IMG/VR virus record: IMGVR_UViG_3300023294_001123
Span: 1-47,692 of that record
Length of the DNA: 47,692 nt
DNA from: a virus
Reading direction: 5' to 3' (one strand)
A program made the position numbers and the translations under genes. The notes under the pieces were generated by a model, which was not told the DNA's origin, made no database searches, and saw nothing but the letters and a program-made list of their open reading frames with translations. Shown here in pieces: positions 4,938 through 13,127 of the stretch; within the stretch, counting starts at the first letter, position 1, and every line of letters starts with the position of its first letter.

Positions 4938-5540
4938 TTGAGCACACTACTAGCAAGCACATTCGTTATTGCAAGGGAAGGATTAGAAACCTATCTGATT
5001 GCGATATTGGCACTGGCATCCACCGGTGGCAACCTAAAACAGCAAAAAGTGATATGGAGTGCTATTATAGCGTCTCTGATAGCCACTCTGGCTCTAGCGA
5101 GTATAACTGCTCAGGTTCTAGGCAGTCACGCAAACATAGAGCGATTTGAAGGTGTTATAGGTGTGTTTACAGGACTTATACTCGCATGGGTAGCATGGTT
5201 CTGTCATGGTGCCGCACAGCACGTGAAACATCTGCCACTGCACAATGCATGGCTGTTGGGACTCGCTGTGTTTGGTATAATGTTCAGAGAAGGAGTTGAA
5301 GTGGTGGTGTTCATGACCGGCATAATCATCGATGCCTCGGACATGTATTCGGCAGGTTTGGGCATTTTGGTAGGTTTGGTAATTTTGGGCATGGTCATGC
5401 TGTTTTCAAATCACCAGATCAAAAAACTACCAGTTCGAACTGTATTCCGAATTAGTCGTTGGATTTTCAGCATTCTTGCTGTATACTTCTTGTACAACGG
5501 TGTTCATGAAATTATTGAACACGGTCTATTGCCCCTTTAG
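4938..5540 (+). CDS. FTR1-family (EfeU-like) iron permease
   Basis: A 200-residue, very hydrophobic protein with about seven membrane segments. The two hallmark REXXE iron-binding motifs are present: REGLE at residues 13-17 and REGVE at 117-121, each inside a helix, giving the expected internal two-fold layout. Cellular FTR1/EfeU proteins are usually about 270-280 residues, so this is a compact version. They move iron across the cytoplasmic membrane, often with an oxidase or EfeO/EfeB, none of which is visible here. The start is TTG with a good AGGAG site 8 nt upstream. The stop codon TAG lies inside the following tRNA gene. It would be an auxiliary iron-uptake gene active early in infection (inference). 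Confidence 0.9.
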   Translation: MSTLLASTFVIAREGLETYLIAILALASTGGNLKQQKVIWSAIIASLIATLALASITAQVLGSHANIERFEGVIGVFTGLILAWVAWFCHGAAQHVKHLPLHNAWLLGLAVFGIMFREGVEVVVFMTGIIIDASDMYSAGLGILVGLVILGMVMLFSNHQIKKLPVRTVFRISRWIFSILAVYFLYNGVHEIIEHGLLPL

Positions 5541-5606
5541 CTCATTTGGTAGAGCAACTGATTTGTAATCAGTAGGTGGCCTGTTCGAATCGGGCAAGGG
5601 GCACCA
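5531..5606 (+). tRNA. tRNA-Thr (anticodon TGT)
   Basis: A 76-nt cloverleaf. The acceptor stem GCCCCTT pairs with AAGGGGC. The anticodon loop TTTGTAA is closed by ACTGA/TCAGT, and the T-loop TTCGAAT by GCCTG/CGGGC. The discriminator is A and the CCA end is encoded. Its first ten bases overlap the end of the iron permease frame; U8-A9-G10 supply that gene's stop codon. Confidence 0.96.
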
Positions 5607-5612
5607 CAACGT

Positions 5613-5688
5613 GGGGGATTAGCTCAGCTGGGAGAGCGCCTGATTTGCATTCAGGAGGTCAGCGGTTCGATCCCGCTATCCTCCACCA
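5613..5688 (+). tRNA. tRNA-Ala (anticodon TGC)
   Basis: A 76-nt cloverleaf. GGGGGAT pairs with ATCCTCC (one G-U). The anticodon loop TTTGCAT is closed by CCTGA/TCAGG. The T-arm is AGCGG-TTCGATC-CCGCT, and CCA is encoded. It lies 6 nt after tRNA-Thr, so the two are probably co-transcribed with the iron permease gene. Confidence 0.96.
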
Positions 5689-5696
5689 CTCCTACC

Positions 5697-5704
5697 ATTA
5701 AATA
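5697..5704 (+). promoter_or_regulatory. Late-type promoter core ATTAAATA
   Basis: 5 nt upstream of the ATG at 5710 and directly behind tRNA-Ala. Confidence 0.5.
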
Positions 5705-5709
5705 TCGTT

Positions 5710-6438
5710 ATGAAACACGGACATTACTCGGACAATGAAATACCCAAAAGTGTTGCTGTGGATCGCAAAACGATTATGGATTACACTGTGAACTCATCAG
5801 GCTATCGCTGTCCAGAATGGCGACCCTTGCCCAATGGCAAGAAGAATGTGGTGATACTGGGTTGCTCACACACATTTGGGGAAGGTCTAGACGACGGCGA
5901 TGTCTGGGTGGATCAGTTGCACGGTCGGGTGGACCAAAACAGACTACGTTTCTGGAATCTCGGACAGCCCGGGGCATCCGCGGACAAGATTGTGAGAATA
6001 CTGTATGCCACGGAGACAGTCCTGTTTCCAAAAATCGTCATCATATGTTGGCCGCTGTGGAGTCGCCGAGAACGGTTAGACAGCTATGCCCAAAGCCTCA
6101 TGAGTTACGATCTCCTGTTAAAAACAGAAACAGATCTAACAGATCAGAATAATTTTTTAAAAAATGTTTTCTTTGCTGAGAAGTTTGCAGAGCGACAGGG
6201 AGCTAGATTGTTTCACTGCTTCGCACAGGATGTGTATGACATACCCAATGCATTGGTCTACGATGACACCAGTCTCGAACTGTGCTGGCCCGAATGGGAT
6301 AGACATCATCTACCGGGTGCAAAACGAGAACACACGACCTCTCCAAGCCTGGCCAAGGACGGTGTCCACTACGGAGTAGAACATCATAGAGTGTTTGCTG
6401 AAAAGTTCTACAATAGATTCAAATCAAAATTAAAGTAA
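5710..6438 (+). CDS. SGNH/GDSL hydrolase-like protein
   Basis: A 242-residue protein. Residues about 47-60 (VVILGCSHTFGEGL) match block I of SGNH hydrolases, with Ser53 as candidate nucleophile. Near the C-terminus Asp217 and His220 (DGVHYG) form the block V D-x-x-H. A GQPGAS segment follows a beta strand as block II often does. A clear block III GxND is not seen. Family members de-esterify lipids or remove acyl groups from glycans. With a neighbourhood full of glycan genes, O-acetyl or ester chemistry on a surface polymer is the likely role (inference). Its 3' end overlaps the convergent radical SAM gene by 9 nt. Confidence 0.65.
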   Translation: MKHGHYSDNEIPKSVAVDRKTIMDYTVNSSGYRCPEWRPLPNGKKNVVILGCSHTFGEGLDDGDVWVDQLHGRVDQNRLRFWNLGQPGASADKIVRILYATETVLFPKIVIICWPLWSRRERLDSYAQSLMSYDLLLKTETDLTDQNNFLKNVFFAEKFAERQGARLFHCFAQDVYDIPNALVYDDTSLELCWPEWDRHHLPGAKREHTTSPSLAKDGVHYGVEHHRVFAEKFYNRFKSKLK

Positions 6439-7476
6439 TGTCCATGTTCTAGCTATGGGATCTCCCTGGACTCGCTCCAACAGTTCAATAAATTTTTCAT
6501 CTTTGTAAAAATCCTGCTCTGCAAAATCAATCCCCGTGTTCCAATTTTGTATTTTGTTAAAAAACATTCTGTCGGCATCATACCGGTGTGCCAGTTCCAG
6601 CATCAACGGAATCTCTCGCCAGTTGTCTTGTTGCACAACAAAATGCAAATTAAATTTAAAACCGTGTTGTTGTTTTAATGTTTTTGCACTTTCTAAATTT
6701 TCTATAATTTTGTCAAAAGATCCGCCTCGTCTTAATTTTTCGTAGGTTGTCTTGGTAGCACCGTCGATGCTGATGTTCAACACATCTAATTTTTTAAACA
6801 TCGTCTGAAGTCGCAGATGCATCTTTTTAACCAGCAATCCGTTGGTCTGTATGGTGAATCTAACGTTAGGGAGATCTTTGATGGCTTTAACAAAATATCT
6901 GTAAATCAAACTGGCAAACGGATCCCCGTCACTGCCCACATGTAAATTAATTGTGTGTGATTGTGATCTCACATATTCAATAATTTTATCCGCCAGGGCA
7001 TATTTTTTCCTCAATTGGAATTTGTCTCGTTCAAATATCTGGTGTGTGCGACAGCTGGGGCAACTGAGATTGCAACTGTCGTCGATGGCGAGTCTTATGT
7101 TTTTTATCTGTTTATCAGGTACACCAACAGGCCACCCGCGGGTGGCGCCGCGGCGTTTGCCACTGGGTGTGATCTCACTATTATCACCACTTAGCAAATA
7201 AGAACACTGTCGATTGTTACAGTATCGATAAGATCCATCAGCGATGGAATTCTGTAATTTTTTAGCCATGGCTGAATTTACGATATCTCCCAGTGACTGT
7301 GTGTGTAGATTGCCCGCACTCTGTGGCAACCAAGCGGTACACTCGCACAGGTAGCAACTGCCCGCCTTGTCTATCAGCACAGTGTCGTATGGTCGGGGAC
7401 AGCGGTTAGAAATGCCTAGATTTTTAGCAGTGTCTATGCCGTACCAGTCAAACAGTCTTTTATTGATTTTGATCAT
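6430..7476 (-). CDS. Radical SAM protein with extra N-terminal cysteines
   Basis: A 348-residue protein. The cluster motif CNLSCPSC (C-x3-C-x2-C) lies near residues 135-142. A TNG stretch and an ISIDGA stretch follow at the places usual for SPASM-type radical SAM enzymes. Further cysteines lie N-terminal to the motif (CYLCEC near 42-47, then C..C near 86-91), an inverted arrangement compared with the C-terminal SPASM domains of peptide-maturing enzymes. It probably makes an SAM-derived radical to modify a peptide, sugar or nucleotide; the substrate is unknown. A late-type promoter core lies 11 nt upstream. Confidence 0.85.
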   Translation of the reverse strand: MIKINKRLFDWYGIDTAKNLGISNRCPRPYDTVLIDKAGSCYLCECTAWLPQSAGNLHTQSLGDIVNSAMAKKLQNSIADGSYRYCNNRQCSYLLSGDNSEITPSGKRRGATRGWPVGVPDKQIKNIRLAIDDSCNLSCPSCRTHQIFERDKFQLRKKYALADKIIEYVRSQSHTINLHVGSDGDPFASLIYRYFVKAIKDLPNVRFTIQTNGLLVKKMHLRLQTMFKKLDVLNISIDGATKTTYEKLRRGGSFDKIIENLESAKTLKQQHGFKFNLHFVVQQDNWREIPLMLELAHRYDADRMFFNKIQNWNTGIDFAEQDFYKDEKFIELLERVQGDPIARTWTLL

Positions 7477-7487
7477 GTGTTAACGCA

Positions 7488-7495
7488 TATTTAAT
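7488..7495 (-). promoter_or_regulatory. Late-type promoter core ATTAAATA
   Basis: Upstream of the radical SAM gene at 7476, with an 11 nt gap, longer than for most genes here. Confidence 0.4.
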
Positions 7496-7528
7496 TCCAC
7501 TAGCAGTTATACCAAAATAATTAATAGT

Positions 7529-8605
7529 ATGGAACTAACTCTTTGTGATAATCAACAGTTACAAAAAATAACTCGTTACGCAGGACAGCACAGACACTAC
7601 GATATTGAGATAACCAACAAAAACGTATTCTCTCACACATTCGATTATCAAGAAAGTAATGTGGACGAGTATGTGATTAACAATGCTGTTGGGATCAGTG
7701 GCAGTCGCTCGCATCATTATTTTGGTATTATAAAAAATCAAAACTATTATTTTACAGGATGGTGCAAAGGAAACAAAGCGTCCAGGTCAGCCAGCGACTT
7801 CTGGAAAATACTTCCTGCAAACAATATAGGAGCAACAATATCAGTTGATATTAACAACAAGAACACAGTTGAATTTAACGAACCGGTGAATTTATTATTC
7901 AGTATAAATGCTTATTGGCACTGGTTCTGTGAAGACTTACCATTGTTTAAATTTTTAAGAACCAACTCTTATAAAATTGTAACCAACAAACTGTCAGCCT
8001 GGCAACGCGAGTCTATAAGTTTTTTCCCAGACATAGCAGAACGTGTTGTGGAGGTTGAAACACCTGCAGTGATCAAATCCCCAGAGCTCCATCTATTTTC
8101 TAAACCCGACAGCGGAGCAGGAAGAAATGCCAGCTGGGTTACACATTTTTTAAAAGAAAATTTTAATCCGTCCACCAATTATACACCTAATAAAAAAATA
8201 TACATCAGTCGTAACGACGCACAAGCTCGTGCAGTAGACAACGAAGATGAAGTGAAAAGTTTTTTATCTGCAAAAGGATTTGACTTGTACGATAACTTCG
8301 CACAGTATTCTCTGCAACAAAAAATAGATATGTTTAATCAAGCTCAATTGGTAGTAAGTCCTACAGGAGCAAATCTTTGCCACTGTTATGCCATGCAACC
8401 AAACACCACGGTGATAGATTTCAATCACGAGTTTCTGCTAACTGACGAGCACTGGTACAATAACATTGGTAGTGCGTCGTCTTTAACATGGAAGACGTTT
8501 GCGGCCGGCACCGGTAAGAGGAATCTGAGACCTAGAGAAAGAAACAGGAACCTTGTGGTTGACTTAAATACCTTAAACAACACAATCAAAAATGCCGGAT
8601 TTTAG
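7529..8605 (+). CDS. GT61-like (DUF563) glycosyltransferase
   Basis: A 358-residue protein. The middle part has the HWFCEDLP segment and the C-terminal part has YISRNDA, then LVVSPTGANLCH and NTTVIDFNHE. These correspond to the conserved order of glycosyltransferase family 61 (IGPHGAGL-like loop, PGT..IE strand). It would transfer a sugar from a nucleotide donor to a glycan; acceptor and donor are unknown. It overlaps the downstream FkbM gene by 14 nt, so the two are likely translated together. Confidence 0.75.
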   Translation: MELTLCDNQQLQKITRYAGQHRHYDIEITNKNVFSHTFDYQESNVDEYVINNAVGISGSRSHHYFGIIKNQNYYFTGWCKGNKASRSASDFWKILPANNIGATISVDINNKNTVEFNEPVNLLFSINAYWHWFCEDLPLFKFLRTNSYKIVTNKLSAWQRESISFFPDIAERVVEVETPAVIKSPELHLFSKPDSGAGRNASWVTHFLKENFNPSTNYTPNKKIYISRNDAQARAVDNEDEVKSFLSAKGFDLYDNFAQYSLQQKIDMFNQAQLVVSPTGANLCHCYAMQPNTTVIDFNHEFLLTDEHWYNNIGSASSLTWKTFAAGTGKRNLRPRERNRNLVVDLNTLNNTIKNAGF

Positions 8606-9155
8606 ACAGCAAGAAACTGACAACACATACGAGCTTTGCAAAAATCATATTAAAAAATTTAAGCATGCTATAGACATTGGTTGCGACGTGTTTCAATTTG
8701 CTGGAAAACTAGAAAAAGACTTTGAGCACATTCATTGTTTTGATTTTAGAAATAAAGAAAAACAAATAAATTCATTTGTTTCTAATCCAGACAAAATAAC
8801 ATTTTATCACACAGGACTGGGAGAAATCAAAGATACGAGATATACTAAACCCGGTGTAGGAAGAATAAAAAGTGATGTGCCGCACGGAAACTCTACAATG
8901 AAAGTTCCAATTAATACACTAGACTCTTTTGGTCTCTTTGAAGGCATTGACTTTATTAAGATGGATGTGGAAGGATACGAGCCCAAGGTTATACTAGGCG
9001 GCATGCAAACTATAGAAAAAAATAATCCAGTTATATTATGTGAAATAAACCGTGGAGATTTTACGGCCAAAGACTTATTAGAAAACATTGGTTATAAATG
9101 TGTTGACGTCTATTACAAATTAGGACAGCCACACGATTATCTATTTGTTAGATAG
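8592..9155 (+). CDS. FkbM-family methyltransferase
   Basis: A 187-residue protein with the FkbM signature: an AIDIGCD motif I, a HCFDF strand, an NTLDSF segment and the strongly conserved IDFIKMDVEGYE (about residues 117-128) followed by LCEIN. FkbM-type enzymes O-methylate sugars and other hydroxyls. Coupled to the preceding GT61-like gene, it probably methylates the glycan that enzyme builds (inference). Its 3' end overlaps the convergent gene by 15 nt. Confidence 0.85.
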   Translation: MPDFRQQETDNTYELCKNHIKKFKHAIDIGCDVFQFAGKLEKDFEHIHCFDFRNKEKQINSFVSNPDKITFYHTGLGEIKDTRYTKPGVGRIKSDVPHGNSTMKVPINTLDSFGLFEGIDFIKMDVEGYEPKVILGGMQTIEKNNPVILCEINRGDFTAKDLLENIGYKCVDVYYKLGQPHDYLFVR

Positions 9156-9872
9156 CTCGATACCGTTGCGTTTAAGGAAACTTAATATTCGTTGTTTTGT
9201 ATGATCCACAGTTTTTTTTCTGCCCGCGGCATGAAAAAAATATATTTTTGGTGCGTCGCTAAAGTAAGCTCTTTTATAATTAAACTTCCAGCTCAGTCGT
9301 TCAATCCCCACAGCACTGTTACACACTGCCCACAACAATATATCTCCGTCGTGTGTGTCAAACGTTTGATATTGTTCAATCCACTTTTTAGTTTTCTCAA
9401 CCACGTGCTTGTTTAGTATAAACACTCCAGGCTGGAATCCTCGTTGCTTAATAATTTCAATGTCGGTGTTGGTAACCAATCCTTGCTGTAGTTGGTCGTA
9501 GTGTTCTTGGCAAGAAGCATTTTGGAATTTATTTGATTCGCACACTTTAAGAGTTTCTATATTATTATACTGTGCAAACACATCCGGTGCACCGGGCATG
9601 GCAAAAACATCTGAGTCTACATACAGTATCTGATCATAACGTTCCCACCACGTGGCATCCAGCCACAGATCAAATCTTTCAAATGTTGGATGTCTATATT
9701 TTAATTTTGGTTGGGTTATTAATTGGTAGTCACAATTGTACCTTTCAGCATATGCTCTAAAACTCTGCTCGCTGAGTTTGGCAAAATTATCCTGCTCGTT
9801 GCTGAGATTGTTGTACTCGGGATCTGAATATAATCTCGGATCTATAAAATATTGAACGATGCAATTTCTCAT
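9141..9872 (-). CDS. GT-A-type glycosyltransferase with DxD motif
   Basis: A 243-residue protein. The donor-binding LYVDSDVF, with a DxD motif, is near residues 84-91. An N-terminal IVQYF strand starts the fold, and the segment FQPGVFILNK resembles the acceptor-side loop of GT8-like enzymes. It is the last gene of the six-gene operon with the RuBisCO-like protein; its ATG follows the upstream TAA directly. Donor and acceptor are unknown. Confidence 0.75.
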   Translation of the reverse strand: MRNCIVQYFIDPRLYSDPEYNNLSNEQDNFAKLSEQSFRAYAERYNCDYQLITQPKLKYRHPTFERFDLWLDATWWERYDQILYVDSDVFAMPGAPDVFAQYNNIETLKVCESNKFQNASCQEHYDQLQQGLVTNTDIEIIKQRGFQPGVFILNKHVVEKTKKWIEQYQTFDTHDGDILLWAVCNSAVGIERLSWKFNYKRAYFSDAPKIYFFHAAGRKKTVDHTKQRILSFLKRNGIELSNK

Positions 9873-10514
9873 TTAGTCTGCCGGAACGTATAGTCTGTCA
9901 TTTTTAGTTGTGTTACAAATATATTTGTATCCTAGTTTTTTTAAGTATTTGTCTGTTTTTTTACTTTCGTAATTAAAAAATTTTTCTGTCAACTCTCGCT
10001 TATGGAACTCGACAATCATCACAGGCATGTGTTTTTTTATAGTATGTTCTCCCCCTGATAACACAAAGTATTCATATCCTTCAGTATCAATAATTATCAT
10101 ATCAACCTTTTCAACATTCAAATCGTCGAGTCTTTTGATTTGATATTTTTTATCATTTCCTAATAGGTCAATATGTGTTGCTACAGAGTTCTCGTTTTTA
10201 GAAATAGCCACTAGTTGTTCAGTATTTCCTAATCCGTAAAGATGTTGTACAATATTTTCAATATTGTGTTTTTTTATATTTGCTGTGAAACAGGTAGATA
10301 CATCATTATCAAAATCAAAAGTATGTACTGTGTTGAATTTTTCTGCGAGAAATTTAGTCTCAAATCCATAATTAGCGCCAACTTGTAAAACACAGTCTTT
10401 TTGTTTGACATGTGTTTCTATTATTTCACCTAGTTTACTGTACTCATTAAAATTATTATAGAAGTTTTTTTCAGTTTCTAATATGTTCCATCCTTGATAA
10501 TCTTTTGTTTTCAT
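9873..10514 (-). CDS. FkbM-family methyltransferase (second copy)
   Basis: A 213-residue protein with motif I VLQVGANYGFET (about residues 42-53), HTFDFD and the FkbM hallmark MIIIDTEGYEYFVLSGG with IVEFHKRE after it. It is quite different in sequence from the copy at 8592, so this is not a recent duplication. Its ATG overlaps the stop of the upstream gene. As part of the operon it is a good candidate for O-methylation of the sugar product. Confidence 0.85.
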   Translation of the reverse strand: MKTKDYQGWNILETEKNFYNNFNEYSKLGEIIETHVKQKDCVLQVGANYGFETKFLAEKFNTVHTFDFDNDVSTCFTANIKKHNIENIVQHLYGLGNTEQLVAISKNENSVATHIDLLGNDKKYQIKRLDDLNVEKVDMIIIDTEGYEYFVLSGGEHTIKKHMPVMIVEFHKRELTEKFFNYESKKTDKYLKKLGYKYICNTTKNDRLYVPAD

Positions 10515-11224
10515 GTTTGATGTCCGATTAGAAGATTACCGCCTGTGACATTTAAATAATTGTTATCTGCCCATTGGTGGTGTAATATTTGATACCACCC
10601 CCATTCTGCTCCTACTAAATTTTTTTCCTTAAACAGTTTTTCAACATTTTTTAATTTGTATCTAGGATGAATTATAATATGATCCCACAGGTACGGCCCT
10701 GTGCATTTTTCACAATCTTTGTAAGTGTGCGTGTGTAACGGAGAATCAACATCTTTGCCCGGCGCACTTCCGGCTATACCGATCACTGTTCCCGTAACTG
10801 CTTTCTCTATTAATGGAGTGAAATCAATTTTGGTCGATAATAAACTATCGTATCTCAACTTTATTATGGTTTTGTATTTTTTAGGCAGTGCATTTGTTAA
10901 CCAATAATGAGCTAAAATTTGTTTTGAATTATTTTTAGTTTTTTCTAGTAATCCGGGTTTTCGAAATATTTTTCCATCTGCGGTTTTTGTGTATCTTCTC
11001 CATATCTTACAATCTGGTTTGTATTCTGTATCTAGTAGATTGTGATAGTCATACTGTGGTTCATTAAAAAAATAACAGTCAGTCACATCAAGCGGCGGAT
11101 ACCCTGTCCACTGCATATAAAAAAAATCGTATGGAAAAACTTTTTTGGCTCTTTCTATTGCTTCTTTGTAGCCTTCTCTGGCTAAACCAGATACGCAGAC
11201 AGCAACTTCGTCTGCACGAATCAT
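10511..11224 (-). CDS. Putative glycosyltransferase
   Basis: A 237-residue protein beginning MIRADEVAVCVSGLAREG. The frame is open a little further, but this ATG overlaps the stop of the RuBisCO-like gene (ATGA), so it is the preferred start. The segment IIKLRYDSLL resembles the strand with R-x-D found in some bacterial capsule and LPS glycosyltransferases. HIIIHPRYK and a Trp-rich C-terminal part follow. No family can be assigned with certainty; position and the R-x-D strand are the grounds for the call. Confidence 0.55.
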   Translation of the reverse strand: MIRADEVAVCVSGLAREGYKEAIERAKKVFPYDFFYMQWTGYPPLDVTDCYFFNEPQYDYHNLLDTEYKPDCKIWRRYTKTADGKIFRKPGLLEKTKNNSKQILAHYWLTNALPKKYKTIIKLRYDSLLSTKIDFTPLIEKAVTGTVIGIAGSAPGKDVDSPLHTHTYKDCEKCTGPYLWDHIIIHPRYKLKNVEKLFKEKNLVGAEWGWYQILHHQWADNNYLNVTGGNLLIGHQT

Positions 11225-12408
11225 TTTGTGAAACCCCATTTGGCAATAGCCTGCTCGTATTCAATGCCGTGATTCTTGTCCACTGCTTGTCGCATTGCTC
11301 GAGCACCTGCAACTGTGCCTCCTGGGTGTCCGTGTATGGCTCCGCCAGCGTTCGCTAGATAATCTACGCCTGCTATACTATTAACCTTCTGTACTAGCCC
11401 TGGATTAAATCCGCAACTCAGTGCTGGTGCAGTATTTCCGGCTCTCAGTATTTCTAAACACTTTAGTATCTCTTCAGGATTGTCGTTGCTGTAGCCGCCT
11501 ACCATTCCGGTTTGAATGGTGTCCACACCCATCAGTGTGGCTAGCTGACACATCACTGGCCAACTGATACTGAACCGGTGATTCACATCTGTTGTAACTT
11601 TTGCACCACTGCTCTGGTAATGCAGGAACAATGGTAGATCTAATTTCCTGATACTGTTGTAAGCGCCATATCCACTGAACACGTTGATGTGTACTCCGTT
11701 GCCGCCCAGCTCGTGAACACGCTTCACACGATCGGTCAGCACGTGTGGGTCACAGTTGATAGTGTGACAGAACACGATTTTACGACTCTGTTTGGCCAGA
11801 TAATTTGCGATCAGTTCCACACGTTGGTCTAATGGACAGATCACAGGGTTGACCATTATCTCGTCTTCTTTGATAAAGTCCACTCCTCCGTCCACCATCT
11901 GTTTGACCATCTCCAATAAAATAGTTGGAGTTATCCCTATCTTGGGTTTGACTATACCGCCGAGCAAAGGCTTGCCGTGCTGTCCTGTAAATTCTCTTAT
12001 TCCAGATAGACCAAACTTGGGTCCAAGGAAATGTTTGGTCACTGTTCTAGGTAGGTCCAATCCTACCAATCTGCATTTTGTGATAATATCAATATCTATG
12101 TGTCCTCCCATCAGCTGGCACAGCATGTGAGCCATTCCGTCTGTTGCCCAATCTGTGTTGACCACAGGAAATGCAATCTTTACAAGTCCTTGTGTTTGTT
12201 TTTCCAGTTTTGTTTTCTCTCCAACTATCACACAACTGTGGTTTTCAAACAGCTCGTCTGTCTCCCATCTATTACGCACACTCGGATTGCCCACGCTCTG
12301 ACCGATCGCAAGTGCCCACGCGGCCTCCTTGAGATTGGCACTGCTGGCCATGTCATAGGTGGCTATGAAATATTTTTCACGATCTATATCTGTGTTGTAG
12401 AATAACAT
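11221..12408 (-). CDS. RuBisCO-like protein (form IV type), large-subunit homologue
   Basis: A 395-residue protein, near normal length for the family. The metal and carbamate site is intact: Lys180, Asp182 and Glu183 in DFIKEDE match K201, D203 and E204 of plant RuBisCO. Lys154 and Lys156 in GGIVKPKIG match K175 and K177; His263 matches H294; Ser331 matches S379; GHPGG matches the phosphate-binding GHPWG. Residues needed for carboxylation are changed: loop-6 K334 is Tyr306, H327 is Gln299, R295 is Tyr264, N123 is Gly102, and E60/T65/W66 are replaced by Gly/Asn/Pro. It should therefore act as an enolase, isomerase or decarboxylase on a ketose-like phosphate rather than fix CO2 (inference). The ATG at 12408 overlaps the TAA of the nucleotidyltransferase gene (TAATG), and its TGA overlaps the next ATG. 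Confidence 0.92.
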   Translation of the reverse strand: MLFYNTDIDREKYFIATYDMASSANLKEAAWALAIGQSVGNPSVRNRWETDELFENHSCVIVGEKTKLEKQTQGLVKIAFPVVNTDWATDGMAHMLCQLMGGHIDIDIITKCRLVGLDLPRTVTKHFLGPKFGLSGIREFTGQHGKPLLGGIVKPKIGITPTILLEMVKQMVDGGVDFIKEDEIMVNPVICPLDQRVELIANYLAKQSRKIVFCHTINCDPHVLTDRVKRVHELGGNGVHINVFSGYGAYNSIRKLDLPLFLHYQSSGAKVTTDVNHRFSISWPVMCQLATLMGVDTIQTGMVGGYSNDNPEEILKCLEILRAGNTAPALSCGFNPGLVQKVNSIAGVDYLANAGGAIHGHPGGTVAGARAMRQAVDKNHGIEYEQAIAKWGFTK

Positions 12409-13127
12409 TATTTGTCTTGCCGGTGGTTGGCCAAGAAGTTGTTGAGTTCCTCCGGTGTGCCCATACCCCACATTGCATCCACCTGACTGACTTTTATTTT
12501 TTTACCATCCTGCACAGCTTCATTGTACACAGGACACACATAAAATTCATTGTTGGTTCTGATGTCCTTTGCAATCATTTGATCAGCGTATTTCACAAAG
12601 TCTGATCCTCGTTTCCAATGATAGATGCCCACTGTGGCATTGTTTGATATGGGATTCTTCTCAGCAACCTCTGTGACATATCCATGCTCGTCTATCTTTG
12701 CAAAACTGTGTTTTGGATGCACACTGTTGAAAGTCAATATGCCTCCATCTGAGTCTTCGTGATTGAATGAACCAATTGTTTCAGTGCTGTTCCATTCTAT
12801 CCATTGATCTGAATTTGAGATTATCAAAGGTTCGTTGTTGTCGATCAATTCCCGAGCCTGTAATATAGTGCAGGCCGCTCCCTCGGTTAAGCCGTCTATT
12901 TGCACAATAGCACAGCCAGGTGCAATCAACGTCAACAGTCGTTGTAGATCGTATTTCTCGTAGTGTGACTTCTGTACCAGGAAGATGTACTGTCCTTGTA
13001 GGTTTAAATTCTCCACCACTTTAGCAATCATGGGTTGTCCTTTGACTTCTATCAAAGGTTTGGGAAATGTGTAGCCGGCCTTTTCAAATCTAGATCCAGC
13101 TCCTGCCATTGGTACTATTATTTTCAT
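12408..13127 (-). CDS. Sugar- or polyol-phosphate nucleotidyltransferase
   Basis: A 239-residue protein. The N-terminus MKIIVPMAGAGSRF...KPLIEV (residues 1-28) is the signature G-x-G-x-R...K-P of nucleotidyltransferases. IISNSDQW (near 98-105) holds the metal-binding Asp, and EKNPISN is typical of this family. It would activate a phosphorylated sugar, polyol or related compound as an NDP derivative. Similar stand-alone enzymes occur in bacterial capsule loci. Its start overlaps the GDPD-like gene and its stop overlaps the RuBisCO-like gene, which implies one pathway. Confidence 0.85.
   Translation of the reverse strand: MKIIVPMAGAGSRFEKAGYTFPKPLIEVKGQPMIAKVVENLNLQGQYIFLVQKSHYEKYDLQRLLTLIAPGCAIVQIDGLTEGAACTILQARELIDNNEPLIISNSDQWIEWNSTETIGSFNHEDSDGGILTFNSVHPKHSFAKIDEHGYVTEVAEKNPISNNATVGIYHWKRGSDFVKYADQMIAKDIRTNNEFYVCPVYNEAVQDGKKIKVSQVDAMWGMGTPEELNNFLANHRQDK

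Noticed and set aside
11849-12405. Two plus-strand frames of 93 and 101 residues antisense to the RuBisCO-like gene
   Set aside because: Mirror frames of a strongly conserved gene; no start signals.
11221-12408. True carbon-fixing RuBisCO
   Set aside because: Loop-6 Lys, H327, R295, N123 and the N-terminal E60/T65/W66 equivalents are all replaced; carboxylation is very unlikely.
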